Assembly (NCBI RefSeq): GCF_022829635.1 | Contig: NZ_JAKSYO010000038.1 | Span: 1-37,994, forward strand | DNA length: 37,994 nucleotides | Reading direction: 5' to 3' | DNA from: Methylobacterium sp. E-066 | GTDB taxonomy: Bacteria; Pseudomonadota; Alphaproteobacteria; Rhizobiales; Beijerinckiaceae | Shown here: in pieces, positions 14,815 to 23,263 of the stretch | Layout of the letters: every line of letters starts with the position of its first letter | Numbering within the stretch: position 1 is the first letter of the stretch | The notes under the pieces: generated by a model | The model's database searches: none | Seen by the model: the letters and a program-made list of their open reading frames with translations, nothing else | Told to the model about the DNA's origin: nothing | Program-made: the position numbers and the translations under genes

Positions 14815-14934
14815 CACTGCAAGGCGTACGGTGGGCAACCACGCGACGATAGGCGCGCTGTTGGCCAGTCCTCCGCGGACCGCCGGTGAGGCCTTGGCCG
14901 GGCGGTCGCGTAAGGGTCGGTGCAGCGGGGAACA
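14815..14934 (-). repeat. Dispersed repeat, copy A (5'-truncated, about 120 bp)
   Basis: Matches the later part of copies B (16609-16779) and C (25091-25263). Shared blocks include CACGCGACGATAGGCG (compare GCGACGACAGGCG) and GGTCGCGTAAGGGTCGGTGC (compare AGTCGCGTGAGGGTCGGTGC). It lies upstream of the antiporter gene in a 246-bp gap without a gene. Confidence 0.75.
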
Positions 14935-14998
14935 GGACACTGCAAGCGCCAGCCAACGGCCACTCAGTTTCCAGCGGCAAGTCCTCTGGGGGCAGGCA

Positions 14999-15244
14999 TC
15001 AATGTTTCGTCAGGCTATCGACGGTCTCGCTTGGTCCAAGCGTGTCCCGGAACCGCGCGAGGCGACTGAGACTCGGCTCATTCAGGCCTCTAGAGTTCGC
15101 GAAGGTTGCCAGTGCGATACCGACGAGGAACTGGGCTTCTGCTCCTGTCACCTCTCGTCCACCCAGGGTACTGGAAGCGCCGCGTACGGCTAGCACAGCC
15201 TGTCGAAAGGCCGGATCGCCTTGAAGTTCTGCCAATCGGGTCAT
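14999..15244 (-). CDS. hypothetical protein, 81 aa
   Basis: Unrecognised helical protein: MTRLAELQGDPAFRQAVLAV, then LGGREVTGAEAQFLVGIALA and SLSRLARFRDTLGPSETVD. No membrane span. The ATG at 15244 lies 13 bp after the upstream stop; a GTG at 15277 would add 11 residues and overlap the upstream gene by 20 bp. Probably co-transcribed with the gene at 15524. The pair may encode partner proteins, but no function is known. Confidence 0.6.
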   Translation of the reverse strand: MTRLAELQGDPAFRQAVLAVRGASSTLGGREVTGAEAQFLVGIALATFANSRGLNEPSLSRLARFRDTLGPSETVDSLTKH

Positions 15245-15257
15245 TCGCGAAGGTCGC

Positions 15258-15524
15258 TCATGCTGCTGATTTTTCACTCAGCCGCTTCTTATGACGGCCA
15301 AGATCGTCCATCAGGCGTGGCATGAAGGGCGAAACACCGTCCAGCGCGGTAGTCTCCCGCCGGAGCATCTCCAGCGCTGCCGTCTGGGCGCTCAGGCCTG
15401 TGACTGAACTTAGGTACGCCCAAATAGCCTCCTCAGCCTCGCCGATGTCCACGGGCTGCTCGGCATCGAGCAGTACACGGAAGACTTGTAGGGTTTGATC
15501 GAGGCTGGCCATCTTACAATCCAT
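15258..15524 (-). CDS. hypothetical protein, 84-88 aa
   Basis: Unrecognised acidic, helical protein with MASLDQTLQVFRVLLDAEQP at the N-terminus, EAEEAIWAYLSSVTGLSAQT in the middle and a basic end (GRHKKRLSEKSAA). Starts are possible at 15524 or at the ATG four codons later (15512). It is followed after 13 bp by another small gene in the same direction. Likely cytoplasmic. Confidence 0.6.
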   Translation of the reverse strand: MDCKMASLDQTLQVFRVLLDAEQPVDIGEAEEAIWAYLSSVTGLSAQTAALEMLRRETTALDGVSPFMPRLMDDLGRHKKRLSEKSAA

Positions 15525-15552
15525 TTTGAGTTACCGAGGCGCCGCGAGCTTT

Positions 15553-15942
15553 TTAGAAAAGCCAGATCGACAGCGTTAGGATCGCGCCGATGCTCCCGAT
15601 GGCGGCACAGAACCCGGGTATGACCCAGTTGTTCAGACCGTGTAGCTGCGCTGCCCTTCGAACTCTGGCAGATGCCGCCTCGGTCTTACGAGCTAAGGCA
15701 ATGCGTTCGTGGGACGGGGTATTACCAGCAGCCTCATCGTCGGTCCCGAGCTGCGACAGACCTGGATCGTAGGCTGTGACCTTATCGCCAGTCGCACCGC
15801 TGTCGATGTCTGCCTTCAACATGGCCGTAGTCGGCCGATCAGAGGCGGGCGGTTCCGCTACATGTAGGTTGCCGGGCGGTGGCGGTGTCTCAGATCGGAA
15901 TAACACCGGGGGGATGCTTTTCGAAGTTGTGGTGACCAACAT
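15553..15942 (-). CDS. C-terminally anchored membrane protein, about 129 aa
   Basis: The N-terminal two thirds are Pro/Asp/Thr-rich and look disordered (DPGLSQLGTDDEAAGNTPSH). An amphipathic stretch ARKTEAASARVRRAAQLHGL follows and the protein ends in one hydrophobic helix (VIPGFCAAIGSIGAILTLSI). This suggests a tail-anchored inner-membrane protein. The start at 15942 (MLVTTTSKSI) or a shorter one at 15819 (MLKADIDSGATG) is preferred; the longer frame to 16053 would run through a hairpin at 16034-16066. Function unknown. Confidence 0.6.
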   Translation of the reverse strand: MLVTTTSKSIPPVLFRSETPPPPGNLHVAEPPASDRPTTAMLKADIDSGATGDKVTAYDPGLSQLGTDDEAAGNTPSHERIALARKTEAASARVRRAAQLHGLNNWVIPGFCAAIGSIGAILTLSIWLF

Positions 15943-16033
15943 CGCGTTATGGGTCACCACTCGCGCGTGGATTTGGTTCGGTCGTCTTGCGCACCGTCGT
16001 TCGCAGGCCACCAGATATTCGACTAGAATGCAG

Positions 16034-16066
16034 TGCCCCCGTCCTGCATTCACTGTGACGGGGGCA
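16034..16066 (-). terminator. Hairpin downstream of the secreted Gly-rich protein gene
   Basis: TGCCCCCGTC (16034-16043) pairs perfectly with GACGGGGGCA (16057-16066) around a 13-base loop. It sits 18 bp beyond the stop of the leftward gene at 16085. No T tract follows in that direction, so it may be a weak terminator or an mRNA-stabilising stem. Confidence 0.55.
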
Positions 16067-16084
16067 GGTTCTATTTAGGACTAA

Positions 16085-16381
16085 TCAGCCGCCGCCACCG
16101 TTTCCGCCACCGCCACCACCGCTGCCTATCGAGCCGATGCGTGAGGGTTGACCCGCGTTACCAGCTGCCGCCGAGTCCTCTGAGATGCCGTCGGCGGCTC
16201 GACCGCTCGGCGAGTAGGTTGCTGCACCTTCCTCCCCGGTCGAGCCAGGTTGACGTGTGACAACGCCTGGCGCTCCTGGCGGGACGATCACAGTCGTGCT
16301 GGTTGGAGTCTCGATCACCTGGGCAAAGGCAGGTGTCGTCAGCGCGGCGGCAAAAGCCGCGACGAGGATAAGTTTGGCCAT
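16085..16381 (-). CDS. secreted Gly-rich small protein, 98 aa
   Basis: The start is the ATG at 16381, behind GGAAGAACCTT. The first 20 residues (MAKLILVAAFAAALTTPAFA) are a clear Sec signal peptide with cleavage expected after AFA. The mature part is low complexity, with Thr/Pro near the start (IETPTSTTVIVPPGAPG) and a Gly-rich end (GSIGSGGGGGGNGGGG). Likely periplasmic or exported; no function is recognised. The stop is followed by a strong hairpin. The longer frame to 16465 lacks a credible start. Confidence 0.75.
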   Translation of the reverse strand: MAKLILVAAFAAALTTPAFAQVIETPTSTTVIVPPGAPGVVTRQPGSTGEEGAATYSPSGRAADGISEDSAAAGNAGQPSRIGSIGSGGGGGGNGGGG

Positions 16382-16608
16382 AAGGTTCTTCCGGCTGTAG
16401 AGCCCGGGGAACAGCCGGTAGAGCACAATGTGTCCGGGAGGCGGTGTCACAGGGCCGGGCAACACAGGAGCTTAAGCGACGTTGTAGGGTGCGCGACTGC
16501 GCGGACGCCTCCTCAAGCGTAGGGCCCGAGCGCGATGCATGGCGGAATGTGGCTGAGTGCTTGGGCGCTCGAAGCATCAGGGGAGCCTAACCAGCGACAG
16601 CTCGTCCT

Positions 16609-16779
16609 GCGCCTGCTACGGCACTGCTTCTTCCGGTCAGCACGCCCGAGGCGTTCGCGACACCGCAAAGCGCGCGGCGGGCGAGCACGCGACGACAGGC
16701 GACCATGAGCCAGTTCCCTCCGGCTCGCCCGTGACGCCTGGCCGGGCAGTCGCGTGAGGGTCGGTGCGGCGGGGGAACT
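16609..16779 (-). repeat. Dispersed repeat, copy B (about 171 bp)
   Basis: Shares GCGCCTGCTAC, CGCCCGAGGCGTTCGCGACA, GCGACGACAGGCG and GGCAGTCGCGTGAGGGTCGG with copy C at 25091. The right part is bounded by AGTTCCC (16712-16718) and GGGAACT (16773-16779) in inverted orientation. It fills much of the 450-bp gap between 16382 and 16832, where no gene was found. Confidence 0.8.
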
Positions 16780-16832
16780 GGACGGCGGATAGCGCTCGTG
16801 CACTTCCCGCACAGTTGCAGCGTTGCCGTGTG

Positions 16833-17312
16833 ATGACTGCCTTCAAACTCATCCGCGCGCTCGCGCACGACGCTGCGATTGGCATCGTCGTCACCGATCC
16901 GATGATCGAGCCGCCTGGGCCCATAATCCTGTACGCCAACGCCGCGTTCAGCCGTCTGGTCGGACGCGAACTCGACGAGATCGTCGGACGCAGCCCCCGG
17001 TTCATGCAGGGCAAGGAGACCCGCCGGGAGACGCTCGACGTGTTCCACCGCGCTCTGGCGGCGGGCGAGCGCTTCCACAGCTACCTCGCGAACTACCGCG
17101 GCGGTGGCACCAAGTACCGGGCTGAGATCGATTGCCGGTCGTTGCGCACCGCCGATGGACACATTGAGAACTTCGTTTCGTTCGAGCGTGAGGTGATCCG
17201 GCGGCTCGGGCGCCCCGCCGGAAGCGCCAGCGGACGCTACGAGCCGACGAGCGTAAGTAACGACGCCTTGACCGGTGTTCTTCGCGCCTTGGGCGTGTTC
17301 AAGCACGCATAA
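16833..17312 (+). CDS. LOV-like PAS protein lacking the photoactive cysteine, 159 aa
   Basis: Single PAS domain with a LOV layout: GIVVTDP, IILYANAAFSRLVGRELDEI, then VGRSPRFMQG and YLANYRGGGTKYRAEI. Photoactive LOV domains carry GxNCRFLQG here; in this protein the Cys position is Pro (P55) and the Asn is Ser (S54). Covalent flavin adduct formation is therefore not expected. It may still bind flavin or sense redox or another ligand. The start is the ATG at 16833 (MTAFKLIRALAHDAAIG); the upstream extension is not PAS-like. No output domain follows, so it must signal through a partner, possibly the chemoreceptor downstream. Confidence 0.8.
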   Translation: MTAFKLIRALAHDAAIGIVVTDPMIEPPGPIILYANAAFSRLVGRELDEIVGRSPRFMQGKETRRETLDVFHRALAAGERFHSYLANYRGGGTKYRAEIDCRSLRTADGHIENFVSFEREVIRRLGRPAGSASGRYEPTSVSNDALTGVLRALGVFKHA

Positions 17313-17544
17313 ATTGCATTCGCGTCGATCACAGGTATGTGAATACAGGCCATTATAATTAATCTAGGTTATAATCTGCCGTATTGATCGATTATATTGT
17401 GGCGTTAAGCCATAAATAACCCTTGGCATGCAGTATCGCAGCTAACGGTGCCACATCTGTGTGATGCGCCGGTGGGCTGCACCGTAGGCCTTCGGCCACC
17501 TGGGTGTCGTCGAGCAGCCTCAACGATCCTCGGAGTCGATGACC

Positions 17545-19029
17545 ATGTTCGGTGGAATGCGCCCGCACGTCGATAACACGGCCAAACTCGACGCACTCGA
17601 CCGCTCGCAGGCGGTGATCGAGTTCCTGCCCGACGGCACCATCCTCACCGCCAACGTCAACTTCCTGACGGCGATGGGCTACACTCTGCCTGAGGTTCAG
17701 GGGCAGCACCACGGCATGTTCGTCGAGGCCGCGCACCACGACAGCGCCGAGTACCGCGCGTTCTGGGATGCCCTACGACGAGGCACCTTCCAGTCCGCCG
17801 AATTCAAACGCATCGCCAAGGGCTGCCGGCCCGTGTGGATCCAGGCGAGCTACAACCCGGTGTTCGACCGCGCCGGACGCGTCGTCAAGGTGGTCAAGTT
17901 CGCCGCCGACATCACCGCCCAAAAGCTGCGCGCCCTCGATCTCGATGGTCAGATCACCGCCCTGCACCGCTCGCAGGCGGTGATCGCCTTCGATCCTGCA
18001 GGCACGATCCTCGAAGCCAACCAGAACTTCCTCGACGCCGTCGGGTACCGCCTCGACGAGATCGTAGGTCGCCACCATAGTTTGTTCGTCGATGCCGCTG
18101 AGCAGGCCGGCGCAGCCTATCGCGGGTTCTGGGACCGCCTCGGACGCGGTGAGTTCGCGGCGGGCGAATTTCGACGCATCGCCAAGGGTGGCCGCGAGGT
18201 CTGGATCCAGGCGACGTACAACCCGATCAAGGATGTCGACGGCACGGTGTTGAAGGTGGTGAAGTTCGCCGCGAGCATCACCGCGCAGGTGCATGAGCGT
18301 CAGCGCCGGGCCGAGGCGCAACGGGCGATCGGTGCTGACCTCGATGCGATCGGCTCTGCGGTCGAGAACGTCACCCGGCAGACCGCTGAGGCCGCCGGCA
18401 CGGTCGGACAGGTCTCGAACGACATCCAGTGCGTGGCATCGGGGGCGGAGGAACTCTCAGCCTCGGTCGGGGAGATCAGCCAGCAGGTCAGCCACGCCGC
18501 GCGCATGGCCGGCGAGGCGGTCGAGCAGGCCAGGCACACGGGAAGCATCGTGGCGGGACTGAGCGGGCAGGCGGCGCAGATCGGCGACGTCGTGACCATG
18601 ATCCAGGGCATCGCCTCGCAGACGAACCTCTTGGCCCTCAACGCCACGATCGAAGCCGCGCGCGCCGGCGCAGCGGGCAAGGGCTTCGCGGTGGTCGCCT
18701 CCGAAGTGAAGGCCCTAGCTGAGCAGACTGCCAAGGCGACCGACCAGATCCGCGGGCAGATCGTGGCGACACAGGCGGCGACTCGGGATGCGGTCGATGC
18801 CATCGGATCGATACAGCGCACGATCCGCGGCCTGGACGAGGTCTCATCCGCGATCGCCGCGGCGGTGGAGGAGCAGTCGGCGGTGACGCGGGAGATGTCT
18901 GGCAGCATGCACACGGCCGCGCACGGCGTGACCACGATCGCGGGGGGTATGGAGGCGATCGCCCGTGCGAGCGAGGAGGTCGATGCCGCCACGCGGCAGG
19001 TGCGGGAAGCCGCACGGGCGGTCGCCTGA
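17545..19029 (+). CDS. soluble chemoreceptor with two PAS domains, 494 aa
   Basis: Methyl-accepting chemotaxis protein without membrane spans. The first PAS domain (about residues 10-120: [20 protein letters not shown]) and the second (about 130-240: [20 protein letters not shown]) are tandem copies sharing FWDxLxRGxF and [22 protein letters not shown] segments. The signalling hairpin is intact, with the tip [20 protein letters not shown] and [20 protein letters not shown]. The start at 17545 is preferred to 17539 because GGAG lies nine bases upstream. It signals to CheA in the cytoplasm and probably senses redox or a small ligand. No C-terminal CheR-binding pentapeptide is seen. Confidence 0.92.
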   Translation: MFGGMRPHVDNTAKLDALDRSQAVIEFLPDGTILTANVNFLTAMGYTLPEVQGQHHGMFVEAAHHDSAEYRAFWDALRRGTFQSAEFKRIAKGCRPVWIQASYNPVFDRAGRVVKVVKFAADITAQKLRALDLDGQITALHRSQAVIAFDPAGTILEANQNFLDAVGYRLDEIVGRHHSLFVDAAEQAGAAYRGFWDRLGRGEFAAGEFRRIAKGGREVWIQATYNPIKDVDGTVLKVVKFAASITAQVHERQRRAEAQRAIGADLDAIGSAVENVTRQTAEAAGTVGQVSNDIQCVASGAEELSASVGEISQQVSHAARMAGEAVEQARHTGSIVAGLSGQAAQIGDVVTMIQGIASQTNLLALNATIEAARAGAAGKGFAVVASEVKALAEQTAKATDQIRGQIVATQAATRDAVDAIGSIQRTIRGLDEVSSAIAAAVEEQSAVTREMSGSMHTAAHGVTTIAGGMEAIARASEEVDAATRQVREAARAVA

Positions 19030-19031
19030 CG

Positions 19032-19343
19032 ATGGCCCAGCCCCCCAATTTGACCGCCCCCATCCTCAAGCATGACTGGGCGCAGCTATCGGAGGTTAGC
19101 GCCGCTGTACGGCGCAGCCTCGACGATGCACTCGAAGATCTCGTGCGCGCGGCGGTCGAAGATCCCACGGGGCCCAACGCGACAAGTTGTGCCCGCATCG
19201 ACCGGGCAATCGGAGGCCGGATGGCCCCATATTGGAACCTCGACTGGGCGGTGGATCGGGTTACAGCGCTGCGGCACGCGCTGAAGCAGGGCTTGCGTCA
19301 GGGACCATATCGAACTGGCGGAAATGATCCCAAGGCAGGTTGA
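19032..19343 (+). CDS. hypothetical protein downstream of the chemoreceptor, 103 aa
   Basis: Starts 2 bp after the chemoreceptor stop, so it is almost certainly co-transcribed. The protein is helical: WAQLSEVSAAVRRSLDDALE, then LVRAAVEDPTGPN and YWNLDWAVDRVTALRHALKQ. I do not recognise the family. Its position suggests an accessory role in the same signalling unit. The next gene overlaps or abuts it. Confidence 0.65.
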   Translation: MAQPPNLTAPILKHDWAQLSEVSAAVRRSLDDALEDLVRAAVEDPTGPNATSCARIDRAIGGRMAPYWNLDWAVDRVTALRHALKQGLRQGPYRTGGNDPKAG

Positions 19344-19345
19344 TC

Positions 19346-19687
19346 ATGACCGGAACGATCATCCCTCTGCGGCTGAAGCGCGACGAGGCATCCGCACTCG
19401 CCAGTTTTGACACGCTGGCGACCGAACTACTGGCTGAGGGACGCGCCCCGAACCTATCGGTCGCGCAGTTCGACGCCATTCTGACGAAGCTCCGTGGACA
19501 GCGAGTCGAGTTGGCTTCTGTTCTGGCTGATCTAGAGGCGCGAGCACCGAGTTGCGACGCGCAGATCGAGGCCATCAACGCAGAGCTGCGCGACGGGGCG
19601 CGTGAAGGACTGGCTCAGATCAATCTGTTCATCCAGCAGGCGGAGACCTGTCGGACGACAGCGGAGCGAGGTCTACTGCCAGGTTAG
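19346..19687 (+). CDS. hypothetical coiled-coil protein, 113 aa
   Basis: The ATG at 19346 lies 2 bp after the previous stop, with AAGGCAGG upstream; a TTG at 19340 would overlap. The protein is mostly helical (LRLKRDEASALASFDTLATE, FDAILTKLRGQRVELASVLA, IEAINAELRDGAREGLAQIN), suggesting a coiled coil or helical bundle. Unrecognised. Third gene of the run that begins with the chemoreceptor at 17545. Confidence 0.65.
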   Translation: MTGTIIPLRLKRDEASALASFDTLATELLAEGRAPNLSVAQFDAILTKLRGQRVELASVLADLEARAPSCDAQIEAINAELRDGAREGLAQINLFIQQAETCRTTAERGLLPG

Positions 19688-19769
19688 GGCCATCCCTTTT
19701 CGCCACAAGGCATCAGGATGGCTGAGGTTCAAATTTGTGCTGACCCTCCGAAGACGGGATAAACATGCG

Positions 19770-20798
19770 ATGGTCGAGGTTCTGTTGATCACCGACGATA
19801 TCGCTCGTGGCGAGCGTCTGTCGCGGGATCTGGGCAGGCGCCGACCGTGCCACGTCCACAATCTGTACGATGACGCACTGCCAGTCCTAGATCCCTCCCT
19901 AATTGTCAGCGATGTCGAGGCGCTCACCTCCGAGGCTATCGTTCGCTTGCGCCGCACTTTGACTCGGCTCCGCGGTGAGGGGAACCCATACCTGTTCCTC
20001 GTGCACGGTAATGCCGCCCGTGCAGAAGCTCAGGCTCGGGTCTTAGGCGCGACCGCTACGGCAGCGGTGCAGCAGATGCTCGGCGCCGTAGAGCGCCTGC
20101 AGGGGGCATCAATCCCCGTACTGGCTCGAACGCGAGCCGCCGAGGCCCGACAGTTCTTCCAGCACGCCCTATTCTCCGGTCGACCGATCACGCCCGCCAC
20201 CGCCGATGCCGGTACCGAATTGGTCGTGCGCGCTGTAAGCGACACCGGCATCCATGACTGGGTCCGCGCGGTTCAGCAGTTCGACGATGCTACCCACCAG
20301 CACTGCCTGCTGGTCGCCGCCCTCGCCGCCGCGTTCTCAGGGGCGCTGAGGCTACGTCCGACCGACCGTCACCACCTGACCCGTGCCGCCCTGTTGCATG
20401 ATGTCGGCAAGATCCACGTCCCCATCGAGATCCTGAACAAGCCGGGCCGTCTCACCCATTCGGAGATGGTGGTGATGCGCACGCATGCGCAGCATGGCCA
20501 CGCCATGCTCGTGGGCGCCGGCTTCGGTGACGAACTGCTGGCGGCCGTTCGCTCGCATCACGAGATGATCGATGGGACCGGCTACCCCGATGGTCTCCGA
20601 GGGTGGGAGATCCCAGATTTCGTGCGCCTGGTGACGGTCTGCGACGTCTACGGGGCGCTGATCGAGCAGCGTCCATACCGGGCATCCATGTCTGGCCAGA
20701 AAGCCTATGGCATTCTGGAGGGCATGACCGGGCAACTGGACGACGATCTCGTTCGATCCTTCCAGCCCGTGGCTACAGCGTTCAGTCCCCCAGCCTAA
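19770..20798 (+). CDS. HD-GYP phosphodiesterase with receiver-like N-terminus, 342 aa
   Basis: C-terminal HD-GYP domain, which hydrolyses cyclic di-GMP. The metal-binding HD sits in LLHDVGKIHVP (about residues 208-218) and the GYP signature in SHHEMIDGTGYPDGL (about 262-276), both intact. The N-terminal 100 residues look like a degenerate receiver domain: LLITDD, an Asp in LIVSDVEAL and a closing LGATATA, so phosphorylation is uncertain. The ATG at 19770 is used because upstream codons overlap the previous gene. It may lower c-di-GMP in response to the sensory genes beside it. Confidence 0.88.
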   Translation: MVEVLLITDDIARGERLSRDLGRRRPCHVHNLYDDALPVLDPSLIVSDVEALTSEAIVRLRRTLTRLRGEGNPYLFLVHGNAARAEAQARVLGATATAAVQQMLGAVERLQGASIPVLARTRAAEARQFFQHALFSGRPITPATADAGTELVVRAVSDTGIHDWVRAVQQFDDATHQHCLLVAALAAAFSGALRLRPTDRHHLTRAALLHDVGKIHVPIEILNKPGRLTHSEMVVMRTHAQHGHAMLVGAGFGDELLAAVRSHHEMIDGTGYPDGLRGWEIPDFVRLVTVCDVYGALIEQRPYRASMSGQKAYGILEGMTGQLDDDLVRSFQPVATAFSPPA

Positions 20799-20836
20799 AG
20801 GAATGTGTGGGCGCTGCCAGCCGTAGAGGCTGAGAG

Positions 20837-21196
20837 TTACTGAACGTGGATGGTGAGCTTCATCTTCGGGTGGATGCCGCACTGGATGATGAAGTCGCCG
20901 GGCTCCTTGAGGGTCAGCGTCGCCTGCTTGCCGGGTTCCTGGTCGCCGGCGTCGAACACGAAGCGATCGGCCTCGATGAAGGGGTGGTGCACCGCGCTCT
21001 CGTCGCCGTTGACCAAGGTGATAGAGTCCCCCTTACGCAAGAACAGGTCGGTGGGGTCGTAGTGCCGACCCTTCTGCAGCACGATCCGCACGACGCTGAG
21101 GAGATCAGCTTTGACAGGTCCGAGCGCCAGCAACGCTGTCAGGAACGCGATAGCTGCGCCGAGGAGAAGCGGTCGGCATAGGTTGTAAATCGCCAC
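20837..21196 (-). CDS. exported cupredoxin (blue copper-type) protein, 119 aa
   Basis: A signal peptide-like start (LLLGAAIAFLTALLALGPVK) is followed by a plastocyanin/azurin-type sheet. Copper ligands are visible as a His in SAVHHPFIEA and the Cys, His and Met of CGIHPKMKL. It probably carries one electron in the periplasm; such proteins occur near methylamine and other periplasmic oxidation systems, but no partner oxidase is in this window. It converges with the HD-GYP gene. Confidence 0.85.
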   Translation of the reverse strand: MAIYNLCRPLLLGAAIAFLTALLALGPVKADLLSVVRIVLQKGRHYDPTDLFLRKGDSITLVNGDESAVHHPFIEADRFVFDAGDQEPGKQATLTLKEPGDFIIQCGIHPKMKLTIHVQ

Positions 21197-21505
21197 GGAT
21201 GCAACCTGAACAAATCAATCCTTGCAGCCTATATTTAGGCCAAGCCAAATACGCTCGGAATAACGGATGTTAGTGTATCAGTTTAAATCTTCCGGTGCTT
21301 CGTGCCCGATTTGCAGAATAAGTGAAAATTGCGCGTTGAAACTCATGAATTTTTAACCACTGTTGTTCTGGTCTCGACGCCCAACGCGCAGGAACACCAA
21401 ATAATCCCATTGGCCATGCACCTCAATTTAAACATTCGTGCTTATAAACGTGCTGTTCGCTGTCTCATGGGCTGCCTGGCAGCCTCAATCTAGGGTCCTC
21501 GTGCG
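21197..21505 (+). promoter_or_regulatory. AT-rich intergenic region with a 15-base palindrome
   Basis: This 309-bp gap between divergent genes contains no gene. It is noticeably richer in A and T than its surroundings and must hold the promoters of the cupredoxin and the GGDEF-EAL gene. GGCTGCC-T-GGCAGCC (21470-21484) is a perfect inverted repeat ending 21 bp before the ATG at 21506. It could be an operator or a stem in the mRNA leader. Confidence 0.5.
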
Positions 21506-23233
21506 ATGAGCGCTGATCTGCACCACCTCGGCGCGGCACAGCGCAAGGTAGTGCCACTCACGATCCGATTGGATCAGAGTGCTGCTCCGCTTCATACCTG
21601 GGACCGGTATCTCGACGTGATCCGGCACGGTCTATTGATGATCGATGCCTCCGGGCGGGTCGTTATCTGTACCGACCCAGCTGAGCGCTTCCTCTACAAT
21701 ATGAATATTGAGCGGACCGGCAATCTATCCTCACGGCAACTGCTTCGCGGCCTGTGCACGGGCACTTCGCAATCGCGGCAAGAAATTTTCGAGGCCCTGC
21801 GAGGCGCACGCGACCTCCAAACCTCCGCTACGTTCGAGGTGGCGGGCCAGGATCACACGCTGCAGGTCGAGATCCGTTCCGTCGCGGGTGAAGGTTGGGT
21901 CGCAACACTGGAGGATGTCAGCGCCCGCAAAGCGAACGAGGCGCGTGCTGACGAGTTGGCGCGTCTCGATCCACTCACCGGCCTGCCAAACCGCCTGCTC
22001 TTGCGAGAACGCCTGGCTGGAGCCGTGGCACGCTTGCAGCGCAACGAAGAGGCTTGCGCTCTCCTTCTCATCGATCTCGACCGGTTCAAGCCGGTCAACG
22101 ACACGCTCGGTCACCCGATCGGCGACGCACTTCTGGCGAAGGTCGCCGACCGGCTGCGCTCGACCGTGAGGCCCACGGACACCGTGGCCCGGATCGGTGG
22201 TGATGAGTTCATCATCCTGCAAACCGGCATTCGCGAGGCTGCCGACGCACAGGCGCTGGCCCGGCGTATCGTCGATCTGATCGGCCGGACCTACATGGTC
22301 GAGGGCCACCTCCTGACGATTGGAGCCAGCGTCGGTGTCGCGCTCGCACCCGCCGACGGGACGAGTGCCGACAAGCTCCTGAAGAATGCTGACCTAGCCT
22401 TATACCGAGCCAAGCTCGACGGGCGCGGGACGTACCGTTTCTTCGAGCCTGAGATGGACGCGCGCATGCAGGCGCGCCGCCGGCTTGAACTCGACATGCG
22501 TCAGGCCTTGGCGCGGCGCGAGTTCCAGCTTCACTACCAGCCCCAGATGCAACTCGACGGTGATAGGCTGATCGGCTGCGAGGCCTTGATCCGCTGGAAG
22601 CATCCTGAGCGCGGGATGATCTCGCCGCTCGATTTCATCCCACTGGCGGAGGAGATCGGTCTGATCGTGCCGATCGGCGAGTGGGTCATCCGTCAGGCCT
22701 GTCGCGATGCGATGACGTGGCCTACGGGGATGTCAGTCGCAGTGAACGTCTCCCCCGCCCAATTCAAGAGCGATCGGCTGGTGGAGACAATCATCTCGGC
22801 ACTCGCCAGCTCAGGTCTGTCGGCCAAGCGGCTGGAGGTCGAGATCACAGAGGGCGTCCTCTTGCAGGAGAGCCAGAGGACCTTGCAGACGCTCCATCGA
22901 CTGCGTGAGCTCGGGGTCCGCGTCTCGATGGACGACTTCGGCACCGGCTACTCGTCCTTGAGTTACCTGCGCAGCTTCCCGTTCGACAAGATCAAAATCG
23001 ACAGGTCCTTCGTGAAGGACTTGTCGGACAAGCCCGATGGGGACGCGATCATCCGGGCGATCGCGGGCCTCGGCAAGAGCCTGGGCATGACCACAGTCGC
23101 CGAAGGCGTCGAGACGCCGGAGCAAATGCAGCGTATTCGCGATGAAGGCTGCACCGACGTGCAGGGCTACCTCATCAGCAGGCCAATACCGGCGGATGAT
23201 CTTTTGCAATTCATCGCAAGCTACCAACTCTAA
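21506..23233 (+). CDS. PAS-like/GGDEF/EAL c-di-GMP enzyme, 575 aa
   Basis: Bifunctional-type c-di-GMP protein. Residues about 30-145 form a PAS-like sensor. The GGDEF domain follows (DPLTGLPNRLLLRERL, DLDRFKPVNDTLGHPIGD, GGDEF at 231-235) with an inhibitory I-site RPTD at 222-225. The EAL domain has EAL at 359-361, N414 in AVNVSP, E447 in EVEITEG and DDFGTGYSSL at 476-485. Both active sites look complete, so synthesis and hydrolysis are both possible, with the sensor setting the balance. No membrane span, so cytoplasmic. A BLUF gene follows after 30 bp. Confidence 0.92.
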   Translation: MSADLHHLGAAQRKVVPLTIRLDQSAAPLHTWDRYLDVIRHGLLMIDASGRVVICTDPAERFLYNMNIERTGNLSSRQLLRGLCTGTSQSRQEIFEALRGARDLQTSATFEVAGQDHTLQVEIRSVAGEGWVATLEDVSARKANEARADELARLDPLTGLPNRLLLRERLAGAVARLQRNEEACALLLIDLDRFKPVNDTLGHPIGDALLAKVADRLRSTVRPTDTVARIGGDEFIILQTGIREAADAQALARRIVDLIGRTYMVEGHLLTIGASVGVALAPADGTSADKLLKNADLALYRAKLDGRGTYRFFEPEMDARMQARRRLELDMRQALARREFQLHYQPQMQLDGDRLIGCEALIRWKHPERGMISPLDFIPLAEEIGLIVPIGEWVIRQACRDAMTWPTGMSVAVNVSPAQFKSDRLVETIISALASSGLSAKRLEVEITEGVLLQESQRTLQTLHRLRELGVRVSMDDFGTGYSSLSYLRSFPFDKIKIDRSFVKDLSDKPDGDAIIRAIAGLGKSLGMTTVAEGVETPEQMQRIRDEGCTDVQGYLISRPIPADDLLQFIASYQL

Positions 23234-23263
23234 TCCTGAGTCACCCAACTTATTGGATGCCCC

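Noticed and set aside
14753..14980. 76-residue extension of the antiporter
   Set aside because: Encoded by the dispersed repeat; lacks membrane-protein character.
16513..16812. Leftward frame through repeat copy B
   Set aside because: Repeat-derived, Arg-rich and frame-shifted relative to the equivalent frame in copies A and C.
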